64,000 bases of DNA from Celeribacter baekdonensis (GCF_003047105.1 NZ_CP028477.1:50507-114506), one strand, 5' to 3'. Counted from the first letter of the stretch, positions 46,021 to 55,501 are shown. Numbers and translations: made by a program. The notes: generated from the sequence alone by a model not told the origin.

Positions 46021-47019
46021 TCACTCGGCAGCCAGGCCGGCCGTCTTCCGCCGCTGTACGGCTTTGTCTGCATAGGCAACCAGCCCGTCGCGAAACCATT
46101 CCCCGTCGTCCCAGGCTTTTTTCCGCGCGCCAAGACGCTCTTCGTTGCAGGGGCCGTTGCCTTTGATCACCTCGAAAAACTCGGCCCAGTCGGGTTGTGA
46201 AAAATCGTAATCCCCACGCTCTTCGTTCCACTTGAGATCCGGGTCCGGCACGCTCAAACCAAGGTATTCGGCCTGCGGCACAGTTTGGTCGACAAACTTC
46301 TGGCGCAGCTCGTCATTGGTATCGATCTTGATTTTCCACGCCAGAGATTGAGCGGAATGCACCGAATCCTTGTCCGAAGGACCGAACATCATCAACGCCG
46401 GATACCAAAAGCGATTAAGCGCATCTTGGGCCATTTCTTTTTGCTCGGGTGTGCCATTCGCCATCTTCATCATGATGGAATAGCCCTGTCGCTGGTGGAA
46501 CGACTCTTCCTTGCAAATGCGGATCATCGCGCGGGAATAGGGGCCATAAGACGTGCGTTGCAACGGCACCTGGTTCATGATGGCGGCACCATCGACCAGC
46601 CACCCCACAGCGCCCATATCGGCCCAATTCAGCGTGGGATAGTTGAAGATCGAGCTGTATTTCATCGCGCCAGACAACAGTTTTTCGGTGAGATCATCAC
46701 GCGACACACCCAGCGTCTCGGCGGCAGAATAAAGATATAGCCCATGCCCCGCTTCGTCCTGCACTTTGGCCAAAAGGATGGCCTTACGCTCCAACGTCGG
46801 CGCGCGTGTCACCCAATTCCCTTCAGGCAGTTGGCCGACGATTTCCGAATGGGCGTGTTGACCGATCTGGCGGATCAGCGTTTTACGGTAACCCTCCGGC
46901 ATCCATTCCTTTGGTTCGATTTTTTCGTTGCGGTCGATCCGCTCCTGAAAGACGCGTTCCTCGGGGGTCATCCCCTCCGGGGACTTCATGCCTTCCGATT
47001 CCACCATCTGTGCATACAT
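46021..47019 (-). CDS. paaA: PaaA, catalytic di-iron subunit of phenylacetyl-CoA epoxidase
   Basis: Catalytic subunit (332 residues) that epoxidises the ring of phenylacetyl-CoA. Iron-ligand motifs KVQDEAGHG and [10 protein letters not shown] are intact, and the C-terminal region [21 protein letters not shown] is typical. First of five oxygenase genes, 21 bases after the thiolase stop. Confidence 0.96.
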   Translation of the reverse strand: MYAQMVESEGMKSPEGMTPEERVFQERIDRNEKIEPKEWMPEGYRKTLIRQIGQHAHSEIVGQLPEGNWVTRAPTLERKAILLAKVQDEAGHGLYLYSAAETLGVSRDDLTEKLLSGAMKYSSIFNYPTLNWADMGAVGWLVDGAAIMNQVPLQRTSYGPYSRAMIRICKEESFHQRQGYSIMMKMANGTPEQKEMAQDALNRFWYPALMMFGPSDKDSVHSAQSLAWKIKIDTNDELRQKFVDQTVPQAEYLGLSVPDPDLKWNEERGDYDFSQPDWAEFFEVIKGNGPCNEERLGARKKAWDDGEWFRDGLVAYADKAVQRRKTAGLAAE

Positions 47020-47040
47020 AGTCGTGCCTCCCTAAAAGGT

Positions 47041-48246
47041 TCAAATACGTTCGATAATCATGGCGATACCCTGCCCGACGCCCACACACATGGTGCAAAG
47101 CGCATAGCGCCCACCCGTGCGGTGGAGTTGTCGGGTCGCCGTCAGAACCAGACGCGCGCCTGACATACCCAGCGGGTGACCTATCGCAATGGCCCCACCA
47201 TTTGCGTTTACATGGGCGGCGTCATCGGACAGGCCAAGTTCGCGCAGCACGGCAAGCCCCTGTGCGGCAAAGGCCTCATTCAATTCAATCACGTCCATCT
47301 GTTCAAGGCTCATTCCCGCACGCGCCAGAACCCGGTGTGTTGCGGGCACCGGTCCCACCCCCATGATGCGCGGCGCAACACCTGCCGCCGCCATGGCGAC
47401 AACGCGCGCCTTAGGCGTCAGACCATTGGCCTTAGCCGCAGCTTCTGAGGCAACGATCACACCCGCAGCGCCGTCATTCACGCCGCTGGCATTGCCCGCT
47501 GTCACGCTCAGTTCCGGGCCGTTCACGCCACGCAATCTCGCAAGGCTCTCAGCCGTCGTACCCGGGCGCGGATGTTCATCGGTGTCTACAATCAGCGGAT
47601 CGCCCTTGCGTTGCGGGATGCGGACTGGGACTATTTCCTCGGCAAACACACCAGCCGCCTGAGCCTTGGCCCAACGGGCCTGACTGCGCGCAGCAAACGC
47701 ATCCTGATCGGCGCGGCTTATGCCGTACTCCTCGGCCACATTGTCAGCGGTTTCCGGCATTGAATGCGTGCCAAAAACTGTGTCCATCTTGGGGTTTTTG
47801 AACCGCCAGCCGATGGTCGTATCGTAAATCTCGGCATTGCGCGAAAACGCCGATGTGGCCTTGGCGACCACAAAGGGTGCCCGGCTCATGCTTTCAACGC
47901 CTCCCGCCAGCAAAATGTCTCCATCGCCAGCGCGGATGGTCCGGGCGGCAAGCCCGATGGCATCCATCCCCGACCCACACAAACGATTGACGGTGGTGCC
48001 CGGCACTTCGATCGGGACACCGGCCAAAAGTGCCGCCATGCGCGCCACGTTGCGGTTGTCTTCGCCGGCTTGGTTTGCACAGCCCAAGATCACGTCATCA
48101 ATCTGTGCCCAATCCACGTCGGGATTGCGGTCGATCAACGCGCGCAATGGGATTGCGGCAAGATCATCCGCCCGCACCCCTGACAGCGCTCCGCCATATC
48201 GGCCGACCGGAGTCCGCACCGCATCACAGATGAAAGCTTCTGGCAT
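47041..48246 (-). CDS. paaJ: 3-oxoadipyl-CoA/3-oxo-5,6-dehydrosuberyl-CoA thiolase (PaaJ/PcaF)
   Basis: A thiolase of 401 residues with the active-site cysteine in NRLCGSGMDAI, HPLGMSGAR and the final CVGVGQG cysteine. It releases acetyl-CoA and finally succinyl-CoA. The ATG at 48246 follows GGAGGAGA. It heads the minus-strand paa operon (paaJ, paaABCDE, the paralogue, paaZ, paaY), driven by the promoter next to the palindrome at 48285. Confidence 0.93.
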   Translation of the reverse strand: MPEAFICDAVRTPVGRYGGALSGVRADDLAAIPLRALIDRNPDVDWAQIDDVILGCANQAGEDNRNVARMAALLAGVPIEVPGTTVNRLCGSGMDAIGLAARTIRAGDGDILLAGGVESMSRAPFVVAKATSAFSRNAEIYDTTIGWRFKNPKMDTVFGTHSMPETADNVAEEYGISRADQDAFAARSQARWAKAQAAGVFAEEIVPVRIPQRKGDPLIVDTDEHPRPGTTAESLARLRGVNGPELSVTAGNASGVNDGAAGVIVASEAAAKANGLTPKARVVAMAAAGVAPRIMGVGPVPATHRVLARAGMSLEQMDVIELNEAFAAQGLAVLRELGLSDDAAHVNANGGAIAIGHPLGMSGARLVLTATRQLHRTGGRYALCTMCVGVGQGIAMIIERI

Positions 48247-48284
48247 ATATATCTCCTCCGCCACGATTCGGTCCACCCCTCAAA

Positions 48285-48303
48285 TTGATCGACCGATCGG
48301 TCG
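48285..48303. promoter_or_regulatory. PaaR-type operator upstream of paaJ
   Basis: CGACCGATCGGTCG at 48290-48303 is a perfect 14-base palindrome preceded by TTGAT. It sits about 40-55 bases before the paaJ start and matches the accepted PaaR style (ACCG...CGGT). It is the best of three related sites in the island. Confidence 0.75.
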
Positions 48304-48394
48304 TTGATATAGATGAGCAAACATCACATGTAAATCAGAATTATTTTTTTTTTGTGATGTTTTGAGGTGCAGCGCTGCTAAAGCTGCCAACGAG

Positions 48395-49228
48395 TCATGC
48401 AAGCGACGCCCGTAACCGGGCAAGTCTGGTCAACGTGGCCTTGGTATCGCGTGGCAGAAATCCGCTCTGATTCTGGAACTGCGCGGCAATATGCCTGTCG
48501 GCTGCCGGAGAAAGCGCGAGATACAATCGCGTGAAAAGATCCTGGGCCGCATCGGCAGGCCATTCATCCGGGCAAGCATGCAGTGGCAGTTGCGGATCCG
48601 CCAACGCGGCACGCCGATAGTCATCGACAAGCCTTAGCCGCAATGTCAATGCCGTACTCCCACTGGCCGTCGCTTCATCAAGCCGCTCCATCAGATGAGC
48701 GTAGCGATCAATGACACGCTTGTAAGCGGTGGCGACATCGCACAGGGGCCAGTTCTGCGCAGCCAATGCAGGTATGTGTCCGGACACGGGATGCGCTTCA
48801 AAGATCACGCCATCAATGGCGCGCAAGTCGGTCCTTGCTGGAGCCAGAGCAACACCCGAGGCTAGACGCACCCATGGGAATGGCGCTTCGCCGCAAGCAT
48901 CGGGCTCACGAAGCGCGACGAGCCAGCTTTCGGGTGTCGGGGGTGAATCGAAAAGAATGCGAGCGGCATCGCGAAATTCGGCTTGGGCAGCAGTCGAGAG
49001 GCGGTAAAAACTTTTGCGTCCCAAGCGCGCACCCTCCAGCCGTCCCGAACTGACGAGCCGCGACACGGCGGTGCGCACTAAGCTTTCGCTGATACCGTGT
49101 TCAGCACAACACTCAATGAGCGCGCCCATCCATAGCGTTCCGCCGCGAGGTTCAACCACGTCGCCGTATATCGTCACAATAAAATCGGGCGCGCGGGGGG
49201 GCGATACGGTGAGAAGAGGGTCGGTCAT
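48395..49228 (-). CDS. paaX: PaaX-family phenylacetyl-CoA-responsive repressor
   Basis: A 277-residue PaaX-like regulator: winged-helix start (SLVRTAVSRLVSSGRLEGARLGRKSFYRLS), a central domain and the family C-terminal domain. PaaX binds paa promoters and releases them on phenylacetyl-CoA. With PaaR this gives the island two repressors likely sensing the same compound, which is unusual. It lies 53 bases after the LysR gene on the same strand and may share its transcript. Confidence 0.9.
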   Translation of the reverse strand: MTDPLLTVSPPRAPDFIVTIYGDVVEPRGGTLWMGALIECCAEHGISESLVRTAVSRLVSSGRLEGARLGRKSFYRLSTAAQAEFRDAARILFDSPPTPESWLVALREPDACGEAPFPWVRLASGVALAPARTDLRAIDGVIFEAHPVSGHIPALAAQNWPLCDVATAYKRVIDRYAHLMERLDEATASGSTALTLRLRLVDDYRRAALADPQLPLHACPDEWPADAAQDLFTRLYLALSPAADRHIAAQFQNQSGFLPRDTKATLTRLARLRASLA

Positions 49229-49281
49229 TCGGTTTTCACGTTATCCTGTTTATGACTCTTTAGTAATTTGCTTGAACCCGG

Positions 49282-50160
49282 TTACATACTGCCGACACGC
49301 GAGATCAGAAAATCTATGAGCGCACGGAGTCGACGCGGGAAAATTTTGGCCTCAGGAAAGACTATTCGGATCGGAATTGGTGCCAGCACATAGTCGGGTA
49401 AAACTTGTTCGAGTGCTGGCTTAGAATGAATAATCCAATCCGGTAAAATTGCCAGACCGACGTTTTGCCATGCAGCGCCTTCAGCAAAATCGACATCGTT
49501 CCCCTGCAACCTTGAGCAAATGGTGATCGACTGGCGTCCGTCCTCCGAGTCGAAGGTAAGCACATCAGATGGGTAAGCCCGTGGCACGAGGAGCGCATGC
49601 TGCTCTAGCTCGAGCGGAATCGACGGGCGCCCGTGATTTCTCAGATAGTCCGGCGCGCCCACCACAATCCAGTGATGATTGCTGAGCAAGCGCTGTCGGT
49701 ACGGACCTTCCAGTGCTGGGGTGCCAATGATGGCGAGGTCAAGCTTTGCATCAAGCAGGTCTGGGGGGCGGCGGTGTAGCGTGACATCGACAGTCAGCCC
49801 GGGATAAAGCTCCAGGAACTCGATCAAGAGCGGTAGCAGCACTCGCCGACCGTACGAATGCGGCGCAGAAATTCGCATGGTCCCGGAGATACGCGGGAGC
49901 TCTCCGTGGGCGACGCGCATCACCTCGGCGCGGGCGTCCAACATGTGTCGTACATGAGGTATCAGTTCCTCCGCTTCTCTCGTCGGGTACATTCGCCGGG
50001 TGGAACGAATGAAAAGCTGAATTCCCAGAGAGGCTTCGAGCGCGGCGATCTGCTTGCTGACCGTAGCCTGCGGAACGTTCAATGCTCGTGAGGTCTGGGA
50101 AAAATTCCTGCGATCCATGAGTTCGGCGAAGATTTCGTAGGCCTGAAGCCGATCGCTCAT
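49282..50160 (-). CDS. LysR-type regulator divergent from styA
   Basis: A 292-residue LysR protein with the N-terminal HTH (NFSQTSRALNVPQATVSKQIAALE) and a CrgA/AaeR-like effector domain. Its start is 100 bases from the styA start on the opposite strand, the typical arrangement for a LysR activator of its neighbour. It would replace the StyS/StyR two-component system of Pseudomonas styrene operons. Effector unknown. Confidence 0.88.
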   Translation of the reverse strand: MSDRLQAYEIFAELMDRRNFSQTSRALNVPQATVSKQIAALEASLGIQLFIRSTRRMYPTREAEELIPHVRHMLDARAEVMRVAHGELPRISGTMRISAPHSYGRRVLLPLLIEFLELYPGLTVDVTLHRRPPDLLDAKLDLAIIGTPALEGPYRQRLLSNHHWIVVGAPDYLRNHGRPSIPLELEQHALLVPRAYPSDVLTFDSEDGRQSITICSRLQGNDVDFAEGAAWQNVGLAILPDWIIHSKPALEQVLPDYVLAPIPIRIVFPEAKIFPRRLRALIDFLISRVGSM

Positions 50161-50179
50161 ATCGATTTATTCCATTTTT

Positions 50180-50226
50180 GATAAGTCATATGCGATAATT
50201 TATCTTTCATTGACCGACCTGTCGAT
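50180..50226. promoter_or_regulatory. styA/lysR divergent promoter region with LysR-like and PaaR-like sites
   Basis: GATAA (50180-50184) and TTATC (50200-50204) are inverted arms with a central CATATG, in the style of a LysR site. TTGACCGACCTGTCGAT (50210-50226) contains the palindrome CGACCTGTCG and shares TTGACCGACC with the paaN-paaG site. Binding is not shown. Confidence 0.5.
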
Positions 50227-50259
50227 CTATTTTTACACAGGAGATCAAGGGAGGAAGCT

Positions 50260-51510
50260 ATGACAAAGAAAATTGCCATCATTGGTGCGGGCACTGCGGG
50301 GCTGCAACTGGGGCTCTACCTGCTGCAAAAAGGGATCACACCACGTCTGTACACAGACCGTGCTCCCGAGGACTACGCAGGTTCGCGATTGATGAACACG
50401 GTCGCCCACCACCATGTTACGGTCGAGCGTGAGGATATACTCGGATGCAATCACTGGCCATCGAAGGAATACGGCTATTTCGGTCACTACTACTACATCG
50501 GCACGCCGGACCCGATCCATATCTTTGGCGACTTGGCGCAACCCAGCCGCGCCGTCGACTACCGCATCTATCAGCCGGCGCTCTTGCAAGACTATATCGA
50601 CCGCGGCGGCGAGGTGGTTTACGGTCCTGTTGAGCATGACCAGATCGAATGCATTTCTGACGAGAGCGACCTTACCGTAATTTGTACCGGCAAAGGCGCG
50701 ATCGGACAGATGTTTGGCCGCGATGACAGCTACTCTCCTTACGAACGCCCGCAACGAATGCTCTGCGTCGGTTTGTTCAAAGGCATCGCTGAGACCGAAA
50801 CGCGCGCTGTGACGATGTATTTTTCTCCTGGCGCCGGCGAACTTATCGAGATCCCGACGTGGTCGTTCAACGGGTTCTGCAAGGCTCTCGTCTTTGAAAA
50901 CCACATTGGCGGAGATCTTGAGATCCTCGCCCGCACCAAATATGATGATGACCCGCGTGCGTTCCTTGATCTGATGCTCGAGAAGATCAAAGCACACTAC
51001 CCGACTCTTTATGCGCGCATTGATCGCGATGAGTTCGATCTTGCCAATTCGCCAATGGATATTTTGCAGGGCGGTGTCACCCCCACTGTTCGCAAGAGCC
51101 ACACGCGGCTTGGCAATGGAAAGTTGGCAATTGCCCTGGGTGACGTCCATGCTGTCGTTGATCCGGTGCTGGGGCAAGGGGCCAATATGGCATCCTATGC
51201 TGCGGTCATTCTTGGTGAGGAGATCGTTGAAAACGACGTCTTCGACCAGCGCTTCCTAGAGAAGTTCGATGCACGCCGTGGCGACCGCGTCGTATGCGCA
51301 ACCCGCTGGACAAACTACATGCTCGACAATTTGGCGTCTCTCGATCCGAGTCTGTTGGAGTTCATCGGCGGCATGGCGCAAAACCGCGCACTGGCAGATC
51401 AGTTCACCGAAGGCTTCAACCATCCTGAGCGTCAGTGGGATATCTTCTCCAGCCCTGAGCGTGTGAGGTCCACCATAGCAAGCGCACAGCAGGCGATGGC
51501 GGCCGAGTGA
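50260..51510 (+). CDS. styA: StyA, FADH2-dependent styrene monooxygenase, oxygenase component
   Basis: A single-component-flavin-type epoxidase (416 residues) with the FAD-binding GAGTAG (9-14) and [13 protein letters not shown] near residue 307. It oxidises styrene to (S)-styrene oxide using reduced FAD from StyB. Indole monooxygenases are similar, but the StyC isomerase in the same operon supports styrene. GGGAGGAAG precedes the start. First gene of the sty operon. Confidence 0.92.
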   Translation: MTKKIAIIGAGTAGLQLGLYLLQKGITPRLYTDRAPEDYAGSRLMNTVAHHHVTVEREDILGCNHWPSKEYGYFGHYYYIGTPDPIHIFGDLAQPSRAVDYRIYQPALLQDYIDRGGEVVYGPVEHDQIECISDESDLTVICTGKGAIGQMFGRDDSYSPYERPQRMLCVGLFKGIAETETRAVTMYFSPGAGELIEIPTWSFNGFCKALVFENHIGGDLEILARTKYDDDPRAFLDLMLEKIKAHYPTLYARIDRDEFDLANSPMDILQGGVTPTVRKSHTRLGNGKLAIALGDVHAVVDPVLGQGANMASYAAVILGEEIVENDVFDQRFLEKFDARRGDRVVCATRWTNYMLDNLASLDPSLLEFIGGMAQNRALADQFTEGFNHPERQWDIFSSPERVRSTIASAQQAMAAE

Positions 51511-51576
51511 GGAAAATCGGTGCAGCGTGCAACCTGCGCCAGTTTTTGCCAGGGTTTTGCTAGGAAAAAATAGATT

Positions 51577-52218
51577 ATGAAAACCAAACTAATCTGCGCG
51601 GCAGCACTGCTTGCTGCAACCGCCACACATGTGCAGGCTCAGGATGCTGGGCCCTGGTCGCTACGGCTCGGGTTGTCGCATATCGGGATGAATGAAAGCG
51701 CCGACATTTCACTGGGAGGTGCTACGGTTCCGGGCGCGAGCTTCACCACTGACGATGATTTGACGCCGACAATTGGCATCGGATATCGCTTTTCGGAGCG
51801 TTTTTCGGCAGAGTTAACTGTTGGTATCCCACCCACCGCCACCTTGAACGGTTCAGGGCCACTCTCTGGCCTCGAATTGGGCAAGGTCACTTATGGGCCG
51901 GCCACATTGACCGGACTCTATCATTTCCCTGAATTCGGCAATGGCCTTGATGCCTATGTCGGCGGCGGCGTGAATTATACGATTATTTTTGACACGAGTG
52001 ATGGCGCGATTGATGGCTTCGACGTGGACAATGCGTTTGCGCCGATCATTCAGGCTGGAATTGAGGGACCCTTGGGCAACAAGACGGGATGGTTCCTCGA
52101 TGCGAAGTACATCGCACTTGAGACCAAGGCGCGTGGTACCGTTGGTGGGGTGCCAGCAGAAGCAGACATTACGCTTGATCCCCTGATCGTAACTGCGGGC
52201 GTCGTCGTACACTTTTAA
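51577..52218 (+). CDS. OmpW/AlkL-type outer-membrane protein
   Basis: Signal peptide at about 1-21 (ending VQAQ), then an OmpW-family beta-barrel of 213 residues (GPWSLRLGLSHIGMNE, TPTIGIGYRFSERFSAEL, ending with VVHF aromatic). AlkL and OmpW relatives aid entry of hydrophobic substrates, so styrene uptake is likely. It is placed between styA and styB, an unusual position. Confidence 0.85.
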   Translation: MKTKLICAAALLAATATHVQAQDAGPWSLRLGLSHIGMNESADISLGGATVPGASFTTDDDLTPTIGIGYRFSERFSAELTVGIPPTATLNGSGPLSGLELGKVTYGPATLTGLYHFPEFGNGLDAYVGGGVNYTIIFDTSDGAIDGFDVDNAFAPIIQAGIEGPLGNKTGWFLDAKYIALETKARGTVGGVPAEADITLDPLIVTAGVVVHF

Positions 52219-52278
52219 ATTTAAAAGCATTGACGCTCATCATTTCTCACAGGGCAAGCAAGAAAAAAGGAGAAGATC

Positions 52279-52782
52279 ATGGTTGATGATCAAACATTTC
52301 GCGCGGCTCTCGCTGAATTGGCTGCGGGGGTAAACATCGTAACCACTCGCCTCGGAGAGGAGCGCCGAGGCATCACAGCGACCGCTGTCTGTTCAGTATG
52401 CGCAGAGCCCGCAACAATTCTGGCCTGCACTAACCAAAACACCGGGACCTTCAAGATGATCCGCGACGCGGGTCATTTCGCAGTCAATATTCTCGATTAT
52501 GAACACCAGAACACTGCTGAAACTTTCGCCGGGCGGAGTGGGCTTCAAGGCGATGATCGGTTTGAGTCGTCGGCTTGGGCAAATGGAGATGTCCTGGGGA
52601 TGCCAGTTCTGAATGGCGCAACCGCCTTGGAATGCGAAATTTCAGAGATCGTCAATTCCGGGACGCATGCAGTAATATTCGGTCGCGTAGTTGGCGCCAA
52701 GGTTCAGGGTATCACGCCCTTGGTTTACCATGGCGGTAGCTTTCGCGGCCTGACCGACGCCAACAAACGGGTGCCAGCCTGA
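52279..52782 (+). CDS. styB: StyB, flavin reductase component of styrene monooxygenase
   Basis: A 167-residue flavin reductase of the HpaC/StyB fold with GVNIVTTRLGEERRGITATAVCSV and HAVIFGRVVG near the end. It reduces FAD with NADH for StyA. Preceded by AAAAAGGAG. Confidence 0.92.
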   Translation: MVDDQTFRAALAELAAGVNIVTTRLGEERRGITATAVCSVCAEPATILACTNQNTGTFKMIRDAGHFAVNILDYEHQNTAETFAGRSGLQGDDRFESSAWANGDVLGMPVLNGATALECEISEIVNSGTHAVIFGRVVGAKVQGITPLVYHGGSFRGLTDANKRVPA

Positions 52783-52838
52783 GATTTCCGGGTTCGTAGA
52801 AAAAATGTCACGGACCATCAACACTAAGGGAGGATACT

Positions 52839-53387
52839 ATGACTGACGAACACGTCGAACCGTGGAAGCTTACACTCCGCGACATTATGGCCGGGAACGG
52901 TGTACTGATGATTTTTGCTGCACTGGTGGGTGGGCTTGGCTACTGGATGTTCTTGCTGGGCGGCTTCGAGATTGTCCCGGGCTTTTTCGTCTCCTTTCAA
53001 CTGCCCGGCACCGAACATGGATGGCGCGGAACCCATACCGGGCCAGTCTTGAACGGTCTTATGACAATCGCAGTCGCATTTGTTATACCTCATCTGAATT
53101 TCTCGGAAAAATGGGGTAAGATTTGGGGCTGGATCGTCATGCTGGACGGTTGGTCGAACGTTGTTTTCTATTGGGGATCCAACTTTTCGCCGAACCGGGC
53201 CCTAGCATTTGGCGACACGCCAATCGGCCCGTCCAACATTTTCAGCTTCATCGGACTCGCTCCGGCGTATGTGTTCGGCGTGCTGAACATGATCGCTCTG
53301 GTGGCGATTGGGCGTCAGGCAATAATCGTCGCAAAATCGCGCCGTGACAGAGGTGACCTCGCTGTAGGGACCCGCGGCGTCGTTTGA
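52839..53387 (+). CDS. styC: StyC, styrene oxide isomerase
   Basis: A 182-residue integral membrane isomerase converting styrene oxide to phenylacetaldehyde. Family motifs: GNGVLMIF, GGFEIVPGF, HTGPVLNG and NFSPNRALAFG, with four hydrophobic helices. From memory of the Pseudomonas enzyme, His58 binds haem and Asn64, Asp95 and Tyr103 act in catalysis; with an offset of eight these are His66, Asn72, Asp103 and Tyr111, all conserved here. It carries an N-terminal extension of several residues. Confidence 0.92.
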   Translation: MTDEHVEPWKLTLRDIMAGNGVLMIFAALVGGLGYWMFLLGGFEIVPGFFVSFQLPGTEHGWRGTHTGPVLNGLMTIAVAFVIPHLNFSEKWGKIWGWIVMLDGWSNVVFYWGSNFSPNRALAFGDTPIGPSNIFSFIGLAPAYVFGVLNMIALVAIGRQAIIVAKSRRDRGDLAVGTRGVV

Positions 53388-53420
53388 CGGCAATGCCTCA
53401 TCTCATAAAAGGAGGGATCT

Positions 53421-53741
53421 ATGTATTGTCTTTGCGTTGAATATCCCACCCCGGTCGACCCGGACTACTTTAGGAACTATTACGATACGAGGCATCTCCC
53501 ACTTGCGCAGCGACTCCCAGGTCTGATTTCCTACGAAGTGGCCTATCCTTCGCCGCTTAGGGAAGGTGCGCACTCGCCCTTCTGTGTCTTTCGCGCCTAT
53601 TTCGCGTCGCCTGACGACATGCAGAAGGCCCTGTTTTCGGAAGAGGGGTCGGAAGTTGCCAGCGATGTGCCGAACTACTCGCCGAATGGGTGTCATATGT
53701 TTCACCATCCGGTCAATCTCACAAAGCAGGCTGCGGCATGA
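53421..53741 (+). CDS. EthD-domain small protein in the sty operon
   Basis: A 106-residue ferredoxin-fold (dimeric alpha/beta barrel) protein of the EthD type, with YFRNYYDTRHLPLAQRLPGL and a C-terminal segment with PNGCHMFH. EthD proteins often accompany ether- or hydrocarbon-degrading operons; some relatives are enzymes. It lies between styC and styD, where Pseudomonas operons have nothing. Role unknown. Confidence 0.75.
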   Translation: MYCLCVEYPTPVDPDYFRNYYDTRHLPLAQRLPGLISYEVAYPSPLREGAHSPFCVFRAYFASPDDMQKALFSEEGSEVASDVPNYSPNGCHMFHHPVNLTKQAAA

Positions 53742-53845
53742 CGCGGGGTTCACAGCACAAATCCGCGTTGCATGGGAAAGTTGGCAGCGAGCCTGTTGGC
53801 CAATTCCTATCCCGCGTTTTGCACTTCTTCAGAGGAAATTCCACC

Positions 53846-55248
53846 ATGTCCACGACATTAAGCCCCGAACGTCCCATGTCCACAAATGGGGCGACCTTTC
53901 CTGTCCTCAACCCTCGTCGGGTGAGGTAGCAGGATATGCCCCGAACGCCTCGCTCGCCGATCTCGATATTGCAGTGGCCGCTGCACAAGCCGCATTTAAA
54001 ACTTGGTCCAAACTGTCTTCTGACGAGCTTCAAGCATATTGTGAAAAGGTCGCGACCACGATTGGCGAACATGCCGAGGAGCTGGCCGTTCTGATCACCA
54101 AGGAACAGGGCAAGCCTCTGAACGGACTTGGCTCGCGCTGGGAACTCGGTGGCGCGCAGGCTTGGGCCGGCTATTCCGCAAGCCTGTCGCTGCCAGTCAA
54201 GATCCTTCAAGACAATAACGAGGGCCATGTCGAACTGCACCGTAAACCCCTTGGCGTGGTCGGCTCCATCACCCCGTGGAACTTCCCCGTGATGATCGCG
54301 ATTTGGCACATCATGCCGGCGCTGCGCACCGGCAATACCGTGGTGGTCAAGCCCTCACCCTTAACGCCACTTTCAACCATACGTCTTGGGGAGATTATGA
54401 GTGAGGTCCTGCCCTCAGGCGTGGTCAATGTCGTGACCGGCGACGACAAGGCGCTCAACCTCGGAGCCGCCATGTCGGCCCACACGGGCATCCGCAAGAT
54501 CGTTTTCACCGGCTCTTGCGCGACGGGTCAGAAGGTCATGCAATCGGCCGCCGAAACCATGAAGCGTCTAACGCTGGAGATGGGCGGCAATGACGCCGGT
54601 ATCGTCCTTCCCGATGCTGATCCCAAGGCGATTGCAGAGGGGCTGTTTTGGGGCGCGTTCATCAACAACGGCCAGACTTGCGCGGCCATGAAGCGCCTGT
54701 ATGTACACGACTCGATCTATGACGAGGTCTGCGAAAACCTGGTCGCCTTTGCCAAGAACATTCCGGTCGGCGACGGGATGAACGAGGACAGCGTCCTTGG
54801 GCCGATTCAGAACGCCATGCAATTCGACAAGGTGCGGCGGCTTGTCGATGCGGGCGAGTCTGAGGGCCGGGTGCTTCTCGGCGGCGTGCCAGGCGAGGGT
54901 CTGTTCTTTCCGCCCACCATCATCGCCGACCTGTCGCAAGACAACCTTCTGGTCACCGAGGAGCAGTTTGGCCCGGTGCTTCCTGTGATCCGCTACACGG
55001 ATGTGGAAAAGGCCATCGCGGCGGCGAATGACTCAAACAATGGTCTGGGAGGCTCGATCTGGACCTCCGACATCGAGAAAGGCCGCGAACTTGCCAAGCG
55101 GATGGAATGCGGATCGGTCTGGATCAACAAGCACGGTGCCATCCAGCCAAACGCGCCTTTCGGTGGGGTTAAGCAATCTGGCCTTGGGGTCGAGTTTGGC
55201 GAAGAGGGTCTCGCTGAGTATACTGATATTCAGGTGATCTTCTCTTAA
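53846..55248 (+). CDS. styD: StyD, phenylacetaldehyde dehydrogenase, apparent single-base frameshift
   Basis: An NAD-dependent aldehyde dehydrogenase: PWNFPVMI, FTGSCATGQ, the glutamate in LEMGGND and the catalytic cysteine in NNGQTCAAMK. About 467 residues. The first 22 codons (MSTTLSPERPMSTNG... FPVLNP) are in another frame; adding one C to the three-base run at 53911-53913 joins them as VLNPSSGEVAGYAP. The ATG at 53846 follows AGAGGAAA. The longer open frame starting at 53566 inside the EthD gene is a shadow. It makes phenylacetate, the substrate of PaaK. Confidence 0.9.
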
Positions 55249-55431
55249 ACTTAGGATCGCAAAATCAAAGGAGCGGAACTCGAGATCGATCCGCTTCCAC
55301 TTTCACGGATCGAATTCCCCCTCGGTTCGGGTAAGTTAAAATATTTGTATGGTCCAACCGAATGAAGGAGATCTGAGTGCTGGAATATCTTTAAATGTTC
55401 AACTCTCATTGAAAAAGAGCCAAAGAAAGGG

Positions 55432-55450
55432 AAGCCCGGGTGCCGGGCTT
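55432..55450. repeat. GC hairpin upstream of parB
   Basis: AAGCCCGG (55432-55439) and CCGGGCTT (55443-55450) form an 8-bp stem with a 3-base GTG loop in the 253-base styD-parB gap. It could be a sty operon terminator or a parB leader structure. No T-run follows on the plus strand. Confidence 0.35.
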
Positions 55451-55501
55451 GAAAGGATAGAGAGAGTCTCATCCGGGCCCGGCGTGACAAGGACCCTGAC
55501 C

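Noticed and set aside
50260..51510. Indole monooxygenase as an alternative call for styA
   Set aside because: The sequence alone does not exclude it, but the styrene oxide isomerase, aldehyde dehydrogenase and paa genes in the same block strongly favour styrene.
53566..53845. N-terminal extension of the styD frame across the EthD gene
   Set aside because: The extension is not dehydrogenase-like and overlaps a better gene; the true start is the ATG at 53846 in the other frame.
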